Shown here: one piece after another, positions 7,137 to 13,825 of the stretch
Layout of the letters: every line of letters begins with the position of its first letter
Numbering within the stretch: the first letter of the stretch is position 1
From: Planctomycetes bacterium RIFOXYC2_FULL_41_27
Lineage (GTDB): Bacteria; Planctomycetota; Brocadiia; Brocadiales; Brocadiaceae
Length of the DNA: 15,675 nucleotides
Direction: 5' to 3'
NCBI GenBank assembly: GCA_001828645.1
Contig: MHZD01000054.1
Coordinates: forward strand, 1 to 15,675
Notes under the pieces: generated by a model
What the model was told of the DNA's origin: nothing
The model's database searches: none
What the model saw: the letters and a program-made list of their open reading frames with translations, nothing else
Translations under genes and position numbers: made by a program

Positions 7137-7514
7137 ATGAAAGCAGAAGAAGTCGCTCAGTTTAAAAAACTACTCCTTTCGCTGAGAGAAAGGCTAGTAG
7201 GGAAGGTAGATGTTATGCAAGGAGAGACATTAAAGAAATCCAGGCAAGATGCCTCTGGTGATCTATCCAATGTTCCGATTCATATGGCAGATGTGGGTAC
7301 GGACAACTATGAACGTGATATTATGATAGAACTCATACAGAATGGAGAAGAAGGTGTCCGCAGTATAGATACTGCCTTAGAAAAGATTGAAGAAGGCGCT
7401 TTTGGTATTTGTGAATTATGCGCGAAAAAAATAAATAAGGAACGACTCAAGGCAGTGCCTTATGCAACACTATGCATAGATTGTCAAAGGGAAGAGGAGA
7501 CTGATAACGTTTAA
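7137..7514 (+). CDS. DksA/TraR-type zinc-finger regulator
   Basis: The gene encodes 125 aa from the ATG at 7137, chosen because GGAG (7127-7130) lies 6 nt ahead. In-frame ATGs at 7101 and 7125 would add 12 or 4 residues and lack this site. An N-terminal helical coiled coil is followed by the C4 zinc finger C-x2-C-x17-C-x2-C (C92, C95, C113, C116) in GICELCAKKINKERLKA...LCIDC. The EKIEEGAFGICELC pattern is typical of the family. Members bind the RNA polymerase secondary channel and tune transcription, in classic DksA together with ppGpp. The acidic coiled-coil tip (DASGDLSNVPIHMADVGTD) fits the general DksA/YocK type. lspA follows after 9 nt and is probably co-transcribed. Confidence 0.88.
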   Translation: MKAEEVAQFKKLLLSLRERLVGKVDVMQGETLKKSRQDASGDLSNVPIHMADVGTDNYERDIMIELIQNGEEGVRSIDTALEKIEEGAFGICELCAKKINKERLKAVPYATLCIDCQREEETDNV

Positions 7515-7523
7515 AACACGTTT

Positions 7524-8000
7524 ATGAAAAACACTGCTATCTTTGTTATTGCCGCTGTGAGTGGTGTTATTATCGACATTGTATCAAAGTCGGTGGTTTT
7601 CTCTAAACTTGATGAATTTGGGAAATTAATTGTAATCCCCGGGCTGTTAAATATATTACGAAGCAAGAATGAAGGCGTTGTTTTTGGCCTATTTCCAGGC
7701 AAAACCAGCGCCTTTATTGTTTTTTCAGCGATAGCAATTGCAGTAATTTTATTTATTTACATTAAATCCGATAAGACAATTTTTATATCAAACCTCGCAT
7801 TAGGGCTCGTTCTGGCTGGGGCAATCGGGAATTTGTGGGATAGGATATGGTTCAGGTGTGTTCGGGATTTTATTGATTTGCATATTGGCGACAAATACCA
7901 CTGGCCTACCTTTAATGTTGCAGACAGCTTAATCTGCGTTGGAATATCAATTCTAGTATTTACATCCTTTTCTACGCCAAAACCCAAAGAATCTACTTAA
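7524..8000 (+). CDS. lspA: LspA, lipoprotein signal peptidase (signal peptidase II)
   Basis: The gene encodes a 158-aa inner-membrane aspartyl protease that cuts prolipoproteins before the lipidated cysteine. Four hydrophobic segments are visible at about 4-22, 62-80, 88-104 and 134-150. Family motifs are SKNEGVVFGLF (about 48-57), LAGAIGNLWDR (97-107), VRDFIDL with catalytic D115, and FNVADS with catalytic D134. The 19-residue spacing between the two aspartates is as expected. It starts 9 nt after the dksA-like stop without its own clear ribosome site, which suggests translational coupling. A dksA-lspA pair is also known from chlamydiae (recalled, not checked). The stop overlaps that of the convergent ilvE. 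Confidence 0.93.
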   Translation: MKNTAIFVIAAVSGVIIDIVSKSVVFSKLDEFGKLIVIPGLLNILRSKNEGVVFGLFPGKTSAFIVFSAIAIAVILFIYIKSDKTIFISNLALGLVLAGAIGNLWDRIWFRCVRDFIDLHIGDKYHWPTFNVADSLICVGISILVFTSFSTPKPKEST

Positions 8001-8860
8001 CGACCGTTTTGTGTAAGGTCGCGATACCTTTTTAACAAGTCGAGCGTTAGTTTTCCGGGCTTTCCTGTACCGATTGTTCGTCCATCAATCTTCACAACGG
8101 GAATAATCTCCGCAGCTGTTCCCGTTAAGAAACACTCATCGGCAATGTACAAATCATATCGGGTCATTAATTCTTCTCTAACCTGAACCCCCATCTCAGT
8201 AGCCAATTTCATTACAACATTCCTGGTAATACCAACTAATATTCCTGCGCTTGATGGAGGGGTTCGAAGGATGTTATTTTTAAAAATAAACACATTATCG
8301 CCGGCACATTCCGCCACATAACCATCCTTATTAAGCATTAATGCTTCTCCGGCCCCTGCCTGAATAGATTCGACTTTTGCCAGAATATTATTCAGATAAT
8401 TAAGAGACTTGATCTTTGGATCGAGGGCAGAAAAATGATTTCTGATCGTGGTGACGGTTACAATGTCGAGTCCTTTTTCATACAGTGCCTTTGGGTATAA
8501 CTCTATCGTATCAGTGATAATTATGATCTGCGGTGTTGCACACTTGTTGGGATCTAATCCGAGTTTTCCGACACCTCTGGTAACAACAAGGCGGATATAA
8601 GAATCTGCCAAATTATTGGCTTTCATGGTTTTTTTGATAGCCTCTGCCATTTCAGCCTTTGTTATGGGTATCTTAAGAGAAATAGCCGTCGCGGAGTCGT
8701 AAAGTCTGTCCAGATGTTCGTCCAGCGTAAATATCTTTCCATTATAGGCGCGTATCCCTTCGAAGACCCCATCACCGTAAAGCAGTCCATGGTCAAAAAC
8801 CGATATCTTGGCATCTTCTTGCGGAACGATTTGACCATTTATATAAATCTTTAATCCCAT
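7997..8860 (-). CDS. ilvE: IlvE, branched-chain amino-acid aminotransferase (class IV)
   Basis: The gene encodes a 287-aa fold-type IV PLP enzyme. Motifs are VFDHGLLYGDGVFEGIRAY (21-39), LDEHLDRLYDSA (46-57), the Schiff-base lysine K151 in KIKSLNYLNN, VAECAGDNVF (182-191, with cofactor-binding E184) and ADECFLTGTAAEI (240-252). It catalyses the last step of Val/Leu/Ile synthesis, with glutamate as amino donor. D-amino-acid transaminase and aminodeoxychorismate lyase share the fold, but the length and the KSLNYLNN string fit IlvE. It lies 31 bp after the lolD-like stop on the same strand, so the two probably form an operon. An AAGGAA at some distance is the only ribosome-site candidate. Confidence 0.9.
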   Translation of the reverse strand: MGLKIYINGQIVPQEDAKISVFDHGLLYGDGVFEGIRAYNGKIFTLDEHLDRLYDSATAISLKIPITKAEMAEAIKKTMKANNLADSYIRLVVTRGVGKLGLDPNKCATPQIIIITDTIELYPKALYEKGLDIVTVTTIRNHFSALDPKIKSLNYLNNILAKVESIQAGAGEALMLNKDGYVAECAGDNVFIFKNNILRTPPSSAGILVGITRNVVMKLATEMGVQVREELMTRYDLYIADECFLTGTAAEIIPVVKIDGRTIGTGKPGKLTLDLLKRYRDLTQNGR

Positions 8861-8891
8861 CGCTATAATAAGTGTTCCTTTCTTTCCGTTT

Positions 8892-9605
8892 CTATTCTAA
8901 AATGCATCCATCTACAATCCTTACAACCCGCCCTGCATGTTTGGCTATTTCCTCGTCGTGTGTAACAATTACAACCGTTTGATTCGATGTTTTATTCAGA
9001 TCCCAGATCAATTCCCGAATCTCATGCCCTGTCTTCGTGTCTAAATTACCCGTAGGTTCATCGCATAACAGCAATTCAGGGTTATTAACTAATGCCCGGA
9101 CGATTGCAACTCTCTGTCTTTCACCGCCTGAGAGTTGCGATGGTTTATGAGTTAATCGATCTCCCAGCCCAACTCTTTCTAATAATGAAACCGCCCTGTT
9201 GGTATAATCTTTATTTTCCGCCTTCCGTTTTGGGAACCCACCTCCAATGAAGCCTGGTAAACGAACATTTTCCAAGGCAGTAAAATCAGGCAAAAGATGG
9301 TAAGACTGGAAAACAAATCCGAAAATACGGTTTCGCATCTCGGCCTGTTTTTTTGCGCTTAATGTATTCAGATTTATCCCTTTGTATACGACTGCGCCGG
9401 AGGTAGGTGTATCTAAAATCCCCAGGATATGTAACAGCGTACTTTTACCGGCGCCTGATGCACCTACGATTACTACAATCTCTCCCTTTTCTACGGATAA
9501 GTTAATTCTCTGCAAGACCGGTAATGTGCGTTCACCATTCGAATATTCCTTGTATATATCTATCGCCTGTAATAGGCTGTTATTTGCAACATTTGTATCT
9601 GTCAT
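8892..9605 (-). CDS. lolD: LolD-type ABC transporter ATPase
   Basis: The gene encodes 237 aa from the ATG at 9605. Walker A is GASGAGKST (about 48-56) and the Q-loop is FVFQS (Q100). The string HLLPDFTALENVRLP is a LolD hallmark. The signature is LSGGERQRV (about 158-166), Walker B is LLLCDEPTGNLD (about 178-189) and the switch histidine is in VTHDEE. LolD powers LolC/E release of lipoproteins from the inner membrane; the MacB/FtsE relatives are the alternative. No permease gene is adjacent. A GTG at 9647 would add 14 residues but falls inside the spacer of the predicted promoter (9638-9666), so I reject it. The predicted leader is about 26 nt without a clear Shine-Dalgarno. Confidence 0.88.
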   Translation of the reverse strand: MTDTNVANNSLLQAIDIYKEYSNGERTLPVLQRINLSVEKGEIVVIVGASGAGKSTLLHILGILDTPTSGAVVYKGINLNTLSAKKQAEMRNRIFGFVFQSYHLLPDFTALENVRLPGFIGGGFPKRKAENKDYTNRAVSLLERVGLGDRLTHKPSQLSGGERQRVAIVRALVNNPELLLCDEPTGNLDTKTGHEIRELIWDLNKTSNQTVVIVTHDEEIAKHAGRVVRIVDGCILE

Positions 9606-9637
9606 TTTGATATGTGAATTAACAAATTTTTGCGTAA

Positions 9638-9666
9638 AATATATCACACCTGTAAGTATTAGTCAA
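9638..9666 (-). promoter_or_regulatory. Sigma70-type promoter for lolD-ilvE
   Basis: On the minus strand, TTGACT (9666-9661) is followed by a 17-bp spacer and TATATT (9643-9638). This predicts a start near 9631, just ahead of the ATG at 9605. Confidence 0.6.
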
Positions 9667-9673
9667 ATACTTA
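9653..9673. promoter_or_regulatory. Inverted repeat over the -35 box, possible operator
   Basis: The 8-bp arms TAAGTATT (9653-9660) and AATACTTA (9666-9673) flank AGTCA, and the -35 hexamer of the lolD promoter lies across the centre. Such a dyad could bind a dimeric regulator. It is also A+T-rich enough to arise by chance. Confidence 0.4.
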
Positions 9674-9871
9674 TTTATGAGTTGTATGTATTTCCAAATA
9701 TTTGTATCTATCCTGATATTCTTTGTTTTTATCAGTATTTTCAAGGCTTTCAAGGAAATTCAATTCTTGTTTGTTTTACCTGTTATGATATTTTTTATAA
9801 TATTGTGTGACATATACAGGTGGGATGATGAATTTTGAGGTATGCACTAATATATTCGTTATGCCAAAAAC

Positions 9872-9894
9872 AAAAAGGGTTACCCTTGGGGTAA
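9872..9894 (-). terminator. Probable intrinsic terminator of the decayed outer-membrane gene
   Basis: The arms TTACCC (9880-9885) and GGGTAA (9889-9894) form a 6-bp hairpin with a 3-nt loop. On the minus strand it is followed by CCCTTTTTG and further T residues. It lies about 57 bp beyond the stop codon at 9951. Confidence 0.5.
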
Positions 9895-9950
9895 TTATTT
9901 AGTAATGCACATATACAGTACTAAACGCTTTCAGAAGTTCACCATAATTT

Positions 9951-10245
9951 TTAAAAGTGGAATTTTAATTTGACTAACATTGTTTTTGGCGTTCTGTCTA
10001 ATGAGAAACCAATACCGAAGATTCCGACTTGATCGAATAAAGTATCTATCGGTAGAGCCGAATTCGTTGGGGTAGATAATGAATTTCAGAACATACGAGC
10101 AGGTTAGAATGGAATAGTATCCATAGTGCAACATTAGCCATGTGGCTTTGCAGACCGGTAGACATTGGAGACATCGGTGAAATATTGATGTTCTGACGGA
10201 CTTCCCGCCGCTGATGCGGGGCGTTGGATTGAATTTGAGGCATGA
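9951..10245 (-). pseudogene. Remnant of an outer-membrane beta-barrel protein gene (C-terminal part)
   Basis: The last 42 codons on the minus strand (about 10079 down to the TAA at 9951-9953) read through cleanly and end GIFGIGFSLDRTPKT...KLKFHF. This has alternating hydrophobic residues and a terminal Phe, as in outer-membrane barrels recognised by BamA. Going upstream, this frame hits a TGA near 10088. Plausible barrel-like peptide (for example STGLQSHMANVALW) continues only in the other two minus frames, so frameshifts are likely. No intact start is visible. The boundary at 10245 is approximate and the family is not identified. Confidence 0.45.
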
Positions 10246-10353
10246 AAAACTAATTTTAAGAAGGTCTTGCGGAAGAGAAAGGGTCACACCATAATCCTAA
10301 ATAATTGTTATTGAAATTTGTCATGACAAAAGATTTGCTATTCGTTGGATTAA

Positions 10354-10402
10354 CACTGACAACTGCCAACTAAAAACTGTCAACTGACCACTGACCGCTG
10401 AC
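10354..10402. repeat. Degenerate heptamer tandem repeat (7 x 7 bp)
   Basis: Seven consecutive 7-mers resemble AACTGAC: CACTGAC, AACTGCC, AACTAAA, AACTGTC, AACTGAC, CACTGAC and CGCTGAC. The register is kept without gaps. It is non-coding, between the barrel remnant and the DUF3047 gene. Confidence 0.7.
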
Positions 10403-10448
10403 TTCTAATAATTGACATCTGCGTGAATATAAATGGAACTGTTACAAT

Positions 10449-10547
10449 TATGGGATGTTTTCAAGATTATGTATGCAATCCCATATAAATCTTAATCCAC
10501 CCTGCAAAGATACAAAGAGATTGTATACACCCGTGGGGTGGATTAAG
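10449..10547. other. Two consecutive intergenic hairpins, one with a nested stem
   Basis: Hairpin one pairs TATGGGAT (10449-10456) with ATCCCATA (10478-10485). Hairpin two pairs CTTAATCCACCC (10491-10502) with GGGTGGATTAAG (10536-10547), and its 33-nt loop holds a smaller stem ATACAA/TTGTAT (10510-10526). No T-tract follows directly on either strand. It lies 33 bp beyond the stop of the DUF3047 gene, so it may protect or end that transcript, or it may be a palindromic repeat. In 9648-10579 I see only this, the heptamer repeat, the barrel remnant with its terminator, and the lolD control region. Confidence 0.6.
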
Positions 10548-10579
10548 GCACTGGTTTTTGCTCCGAATCCACCATTAAC

Positions 10580-11266
10580 CTAAAATTTGTTCAAGAAAAT
10601 ATCTGAATACCATGCCTCAACCTTACCATGCTTGCGGTCGGCGTTGGTTTGAATGCCTACATAAATAATTTTCGGTGGTTCCTCACCAAATTCCTGCATA
10701 TAGTCCTGGTAATGGTTCACCTTGTAACTGAGCCATTTGCCCGCGTCTTGCGCTCCGCTTTGTACGACAATCATTTTTGCTTTAGCCTCACAGGGATTAT
10801 CAAATCGTTCGCCCACAGGTAAGTTATTTCCATATACGTAGATTATTATCCTGTACCAGTACGGTACAGAGAGAAACGTCTTGCCATACACAACACATAC
10901 GGCTGCTGGATAATCATCACCGCCTTCTTCTTTTTCCCTGCTCTCTGGTATTATAGTAGATATCTTCCAGTTCCAGCTCAAAAAGGGATATGCTTTCGGA
11001 TTCAGACGGACTGGCTTAAAGATGATAGCGCCGTTATCGTTGGCATTTACATACAGCGTCTTTCTGCCTTCCATTTCCACGATCCTGGGCATAATCCTGT
11101 TTTTAATCTCTCTGCAAATACCCTTATGGGTCTTCCAGCCTAAAGGCTCACCCTTGGCCAGTTCCTTGCTACTGAATTCAGTAATAGGAAAATAATCTTG
11201 TGAATACATTTTAGAAGTGAATGTAAATGGACAAAAGAAAAAGATGGTTAAGATTACGTATCGCAT
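10580..11266 (-). CDS. DUF3047 family exported protein
   Basis: The gene encodes 228 aa. Residues 1-22 are a signal peptide (hydrophobic VILTIFFFCPFTF, likely cut near YSQD). The mature part shows the DUF3047 pattern: LSWNWK (97-101), EGGDDYPAAVCVVYG (114-128), a Trp/Tyr-rich strand VPYWYRIIIYVYG, MIVVQSGAQDAGKWLSYKVN (about 165-184), YVGIQTNADRKHGKVEAWYSDIFL (split at 202-225). It is probably periplasmic. The biochemical function of the family is not known to me. The length is typical. The ribosome site is weak. The RAYT cassette lies upstream. Confidence 0.78.
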   Translation of the reverse strand: MRYVILTIFFFCPFTFTSKMYSQDYFPITEFSSKELAKGEPLGWKTHKGICREIKNRIMPRIVEMEGRKTLYVNANDNGAIIFKPVRLNPKAYPFLSWNWKISTIIPESREKEEGGDDYPAAVCVVYGKTFLSVPYWYRIIIYVYGNNLPVGERFDNPCEAKAKMIVVQSGAQDAGKWLSYKVNHYQDYMQEFGEEPPKIIYVGIQTNADRKHGKVEAWYSDIFLNKF

Positions 11267-11289
11267 GAAAAATCATTCTACGGTATTAG

Positions 11290-11304
11290 GCTGCCTTTGG
11301 CAGC
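11290..11304. repeat. Short GC hairpin upstream of the DUF3047 gene
   Basis: GCTGCC and GGCAGC pair perfectly around TTT. A second small palindrome follows at about 11315-11340 (CTCCC...GGGAG enclosing CCCTCT/AGAGGG around ATAA). Together with the adjoining REP pair, they make 11280-11400 a cluster of palindromes. Confidence 0.55.
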
Positions 11305-11350
11305 GACTTGTAAGCTCCCCTCTATAAAGAGGGACTGGGAGTATGTTCAA

Positions 11351-11398
11351 CTCGTTCCCATGCTCTGCGTGGGAATGCAATACTTGACGCTCCGCGTC
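11351..11398 (+). repeat. REP-like palindrome pair, left of the RAYT gene
   Basis: The outer palindrome at 11355-11374 (TTCCCATGC, loop TCT, GCGTGGGAA, one G-T pair) is followed after a short spacer by the inner palindrome GACGC-TCC-GCGTC (11386-11398). The same outer-inner order recurs in mirror image at 11963-12010, on the other side of the gene. Confidence 0.75.
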
Positions 11399-11401
11399 CT
11401 G

Positions 11402-11938
11402 TTATAATTCATACGAGTCTATTGCCAAAACCGAATGATCATCCTTCAAGTAATTTCTGGCGCTTGAATAAACCCAATTTATAGCATCATCAACATACCC
11501 TCTTCTTACAGGATTGTTGTGAATATAATTTATTTTTTGTCTCATCATTTCTTCTGATTGTATTCGTTGTGGATGAAACCCTTCCTGCCATAATTGATGA
11601 GTCCTATCTGTCTTAAAGTGCTTCTTTTCCTCTTTTAGCTGCTCAAGCAACCATGTATTGTTTTTGTCTTTTGAAATATCAATAATCTTTCTCGCAGTAT
11701 AAGATTTGAATCGTCCAATATGTTTGCTTAAATCTTCTGAGCCCGCAATCATGTGTATGTGATTTTCAAGAATAACATACGCATATATTTTCAATGACCC
11801 ATCTTCTTTTAAAAATTGAAGGCTTTCTATTGCTATATCAAACATCGGCCGGGATATAAAAATCGGAATCCAGTTAACAGTGGTGCAGGTAACAAAATAA
11901 GGGCAGATGTCATGAAAGTGTTTATACCGGCTTCTCAT
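11402..11938 (-). CDS. REP-associated tyrosine transposase (RAYT, Y1/HUH family)
   Basis: The gene encodes 178 aa. This is a single-domain Y1 transposase of the IS200/TnpA-REP group, which cuts and joins single-stranded DNA at palindromes. The HUH metal motif is H60-I-H62 in LENHIHMI. The likely catalytic tyrosine is Y138 in INYIHNNPVRRGYV, and the RAYT signature LWQEGFHPQ lies at 116-123. The N-terminus PYFVTCTTVNWIPIF matches the usual VTxxT..R..IF strand, and the Tyr/Asp-rich tail is short. Reading frame, HUH and Tyr are all intact, so it may be active. Flanking REP-like palindromes are its expected substrates. The stop lies 3 nt from the left palindrome pair. Confidence 0.9.
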   Translation of the reverse strand: MRSRYKHFHDICPYFVTCTTVNWIPIFISRPMFDIAIESLQFLKEDGSLKIYAYVILENHIHMIAGSEDLSKHIGRFKSYTARKIIDISKDKNNTWLLEQLKEEKKHFKTDRTHQLWQEGFHPQRIQSEEMMRQKINYIHNNPVRRGYVDDAINWVYSSARNYLKDDHSVLAIDSYEL

Positions 11939-11962
11939 TTTCTACTATCCGCATTATATGCT

Positions 11963-12010
11963 GACGCAGAGCGTCATATCTTCCGTTCCCACGCAGCGCG
12001 TAAGAACGAG
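11963..12010 (-). repeat. REP-like palindrome pair, right of the RAYT gene (inverted)
   Basis: Read on the minus strand, this aligns with 11351-11398 over 48 positions without gaps and with about 10 mismatches. It starts CTCGTTC, includes CTGCGTGGGAA and ends TGACGCTCTGCGTC. The inner palindrome (11962-11976, TGACGC-AGA-GCGTCA) is perfect, while the outer one is partly decayed. The segment GAACGAGGAG is then repeated in 12004-12031. Confidence 0.75.
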
Positions 12011-12055
12011 GAGCAGCGTGAGAACGAGGAGTATCTCATAAAGAATCTTCCTATT

Positions 12056-12079
12056 TCTGTGCCTCTGTGTCTCTGTGGT
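12056..12079. repeat. Octamer tandem repeat
   Basis: Three units of the form TCTGTGNN (TCTGTGCC, TCTGTGTC, TCTGTGGT) lie between the REP pair and the nqrF stop. I see no gene in 12011-12114. Confidence 0.6.
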
Positions 12080-12114
12080 GTTAACGTTTCTTGTTAGTCT
12101 GAAGCCTTGTTTCT

Positions 12115-13743
12115 TTAGCTCTTATATGAAAGAAGAAATGATTCTAATTCTTGTGGCGATTTATCGAGCGTCTCTCTTACTTGTTTCAGGAAATCGTAGC
12201 TTGCATCGATCTTGTCCTTCAATATCAACTGTATAATGAGGATGCTGCTGATCTTCTCGATGAGCTTATCGGCGTTAGGTACGTTTAAACTAAAAATCTT
12301 TTCCTTGATTTCGAGCTTTTGATAAAGCAGGTCTACGGAAGGGGTCAGTGTGCCCGTAAAGTCGTCAAACAGGGCATTTTCCTTCTTCAGTTTCAGTACG
12401 TTAGCGGCTGAATCAATAACGGTAACCGTCATGGGCGCAGGCCCACAGAGGTAAAACGCTATATTCGGGTCGGGAGGGAGATATTTTCTCAGGAGCGGCC
12501 CGATGAAACCAACCTGGCCTTTCCACTGGTTTCCCTGTTCGTCCACAAGCCCCTGTTCTTTGATAATCTGCCTGTCTGCCTCAGAAACATTATAAAAACA
12601 TTTTTTGTCCACATCGTTCATTTCAGCAGGATTGTCTCCCCGAAATGCCCCGGAAAGTACCGGTACAAATTTGAAATTAGGATTCGCTCGTTCCCACTTT
12701 AGCCACTTGGGTAAATAGACCGTTGGAATATCCTGGAATCGTCTTTCACCTAAGAAAAATATGGCATTGTCTTGTCTCCCTTCCTGAAACCATTGCTCTA
12801 AAAGTGCAAGGATAGGCGCCAAACCAGCTCCACCAGCGACAAATACGGCGGTGTGCGGTTGTTCTTTTAACATAAAATGGCCATACGGTCCTGTGAAACG
12901 TATCTTTTCGCCGAGGAAAAAATTCCACAGGTTTTGTTCCTGTATATAATTATGAATACAACTAGGCCCTATGCAGGGAGGACCGCCCTTCTCCAGAGGC
13001 ATGCATGGATCCACTGGAGCCATACGAACGATGAGTTTCAATAGGTCTGGTTCTACAGAAGCAAGAGAATAGCCCCTGTACAACGTTGTACCTGGCACAT
13101 AGGGAACGAACTCTTTACCTAATTTGCTGCATGCTTCCTTTATCAAGTTCCCATATTTTTTATAATGTTCTTCTGCAAAATCGTCGGGAATGGCAAGCTG
13201 GATATACTGACCGGGCTTGTATTGAATGGATTTTGACGGTTTTAGCCACATCTCCATCTTATCGCTGGTAATGGGTATCTTCTTAATCACTCTGGCTGAG
13301 TATTTTTTAACATGCAGCGTGTCCTTGGGCAGATACAGACTCACATCCTTCTCAACCCTGACCTGACATGCCAATCGCACATATCCATCACCAATCTTTT
13401 GATCCAGGAATTTCCGGGCAGTTTCCCGTGTTCTCATATCAAAATGTGGAGTCTCTACAGACGTATAAAACCCAACATCTGTGTGGAGTTTTACCTTACA
13501 TTGACCGCACGTGGCCATGCCCCCGCAGGCAGCAGGGATGTTAAACCCCCTGTTCTGAAGCAGAGATAAAAGCCTTTCCCCCCCCTCGATATCGAGTTCT
13601 TTCCTATACTCGTCATCGCTTAATACGACAAGTTTGCGTTTCTCACCACGACCAAAGAACTGGTATACGACCTCGCTAAATATGCTCAGGAGCAATACCA
13701 GTAAGGCAAGGATGCCTGCGCCAAGGAAGAGAGGGATGGTCAT
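12115..13743 (-). CDS. nqrF: NqrF, Na+-translocating NADH:quinone reductase subunit F, with C-terminal extension
   Basis: The gene encodes 542 aa against about 410 for typical NqrF. GGAG lies 7 nt before the ATG. Domains in order: one membrane helix (about 4-24); a plant-type [2Fe-2S] ferredoxin domain with C73, C79, C82 and C126; an FAD domain with RGYSLAS (223-229) and GPYGHF; and an NADH domain with VAGGAGLAP (302-310), LGERR, YLCGPAPM (431-438) and ENALFDDFTG (455-464), where ordinary NqrF ends. NqrF takes electrons from NADH and passes them through FAD and the Fe-S centre into the complex. Two oddities stand out: a Cys/Pro/Gly-rich loop C247-x9-C257-x4-C262 before the NADH domain, and about 78 extra helical residues at the C-terminus. 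It lies downstream of nqrDE on the same strand. Confidence 0.92.
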   Translation of the reverse strand: MTIPLFLGAGILALLVLLLSIFSEVVYQFFGRGEKRKLVVLSDDEYRKELDIEGGERLLSLLQNRGFNIPAACGGMATCGQCKVKLHTDVGFYTSVETPHFDMRTRETARKFLDQKIGDGYVRLACQVRVEKDVSLYLPKDTLHVKKYSARVIKKIPITSDKMEMWLKPSKSIQYKPGQYIQLAIPDDFAEEHYKKYGNLIKEACSKLGKEFVPYVPGTTLYRGYSLASVEPDLLKLIVRMAPVDPCMPLEKGGPPCIGPSCIHNYIQEQNLWNFFLGEKIRFTGPYGHFMLKEQPHTAVFVAGGAGLAPILALLEQWFQEGRQDNAIFFLGERRFQDIPTVYLPKWLKWERANPNFKFVPVLSGAFRGDNPAEMNDVDKKCFYNVSEADRQIIKEQGLVDEQGNQWKGQVGFIGPLLRKYLPPDPNIAFYLCGPAPMTVTVIDSAANVLKLKKENALFDDFTGTLTPSVDLLYQKLEIKEKIFSLNVPNADKLIEKISSILIIQLILKDKIDASYDFLKQVRETLDKSPQELESFLLSYKS

Positions 13744-13825
13744 TGTTTTACTCCAAGCTTCTTTCCGATACTTTTTAATACTTTCTCAAATCTAATTTCG
13801 TATTTCATGCTTCTTAACTATTTTA

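Noticed and set aside
9606..9647. Upstream GTG start for the lolD-like gene
   Set aside because: It falls between the -35 and -10 boxes of the predicted promoter, and the added residues do not match the LolD family N-terminus.
10046..10287. Open frames on the minus strand read as intact small genes
   Set aside because: No ribosome site or coherent composition; short barrel-like fragments are spread over several frames, which fits a decayed gene better.
11351..12010. Complete IS200/IS605 insertion sequence
   Set aside because: The protein has the RAYT signature, there is no TnpB partner, and the flanks are REP-like doublets in inverted order rather than the asymmetric left and right ends of IS200/IS605.
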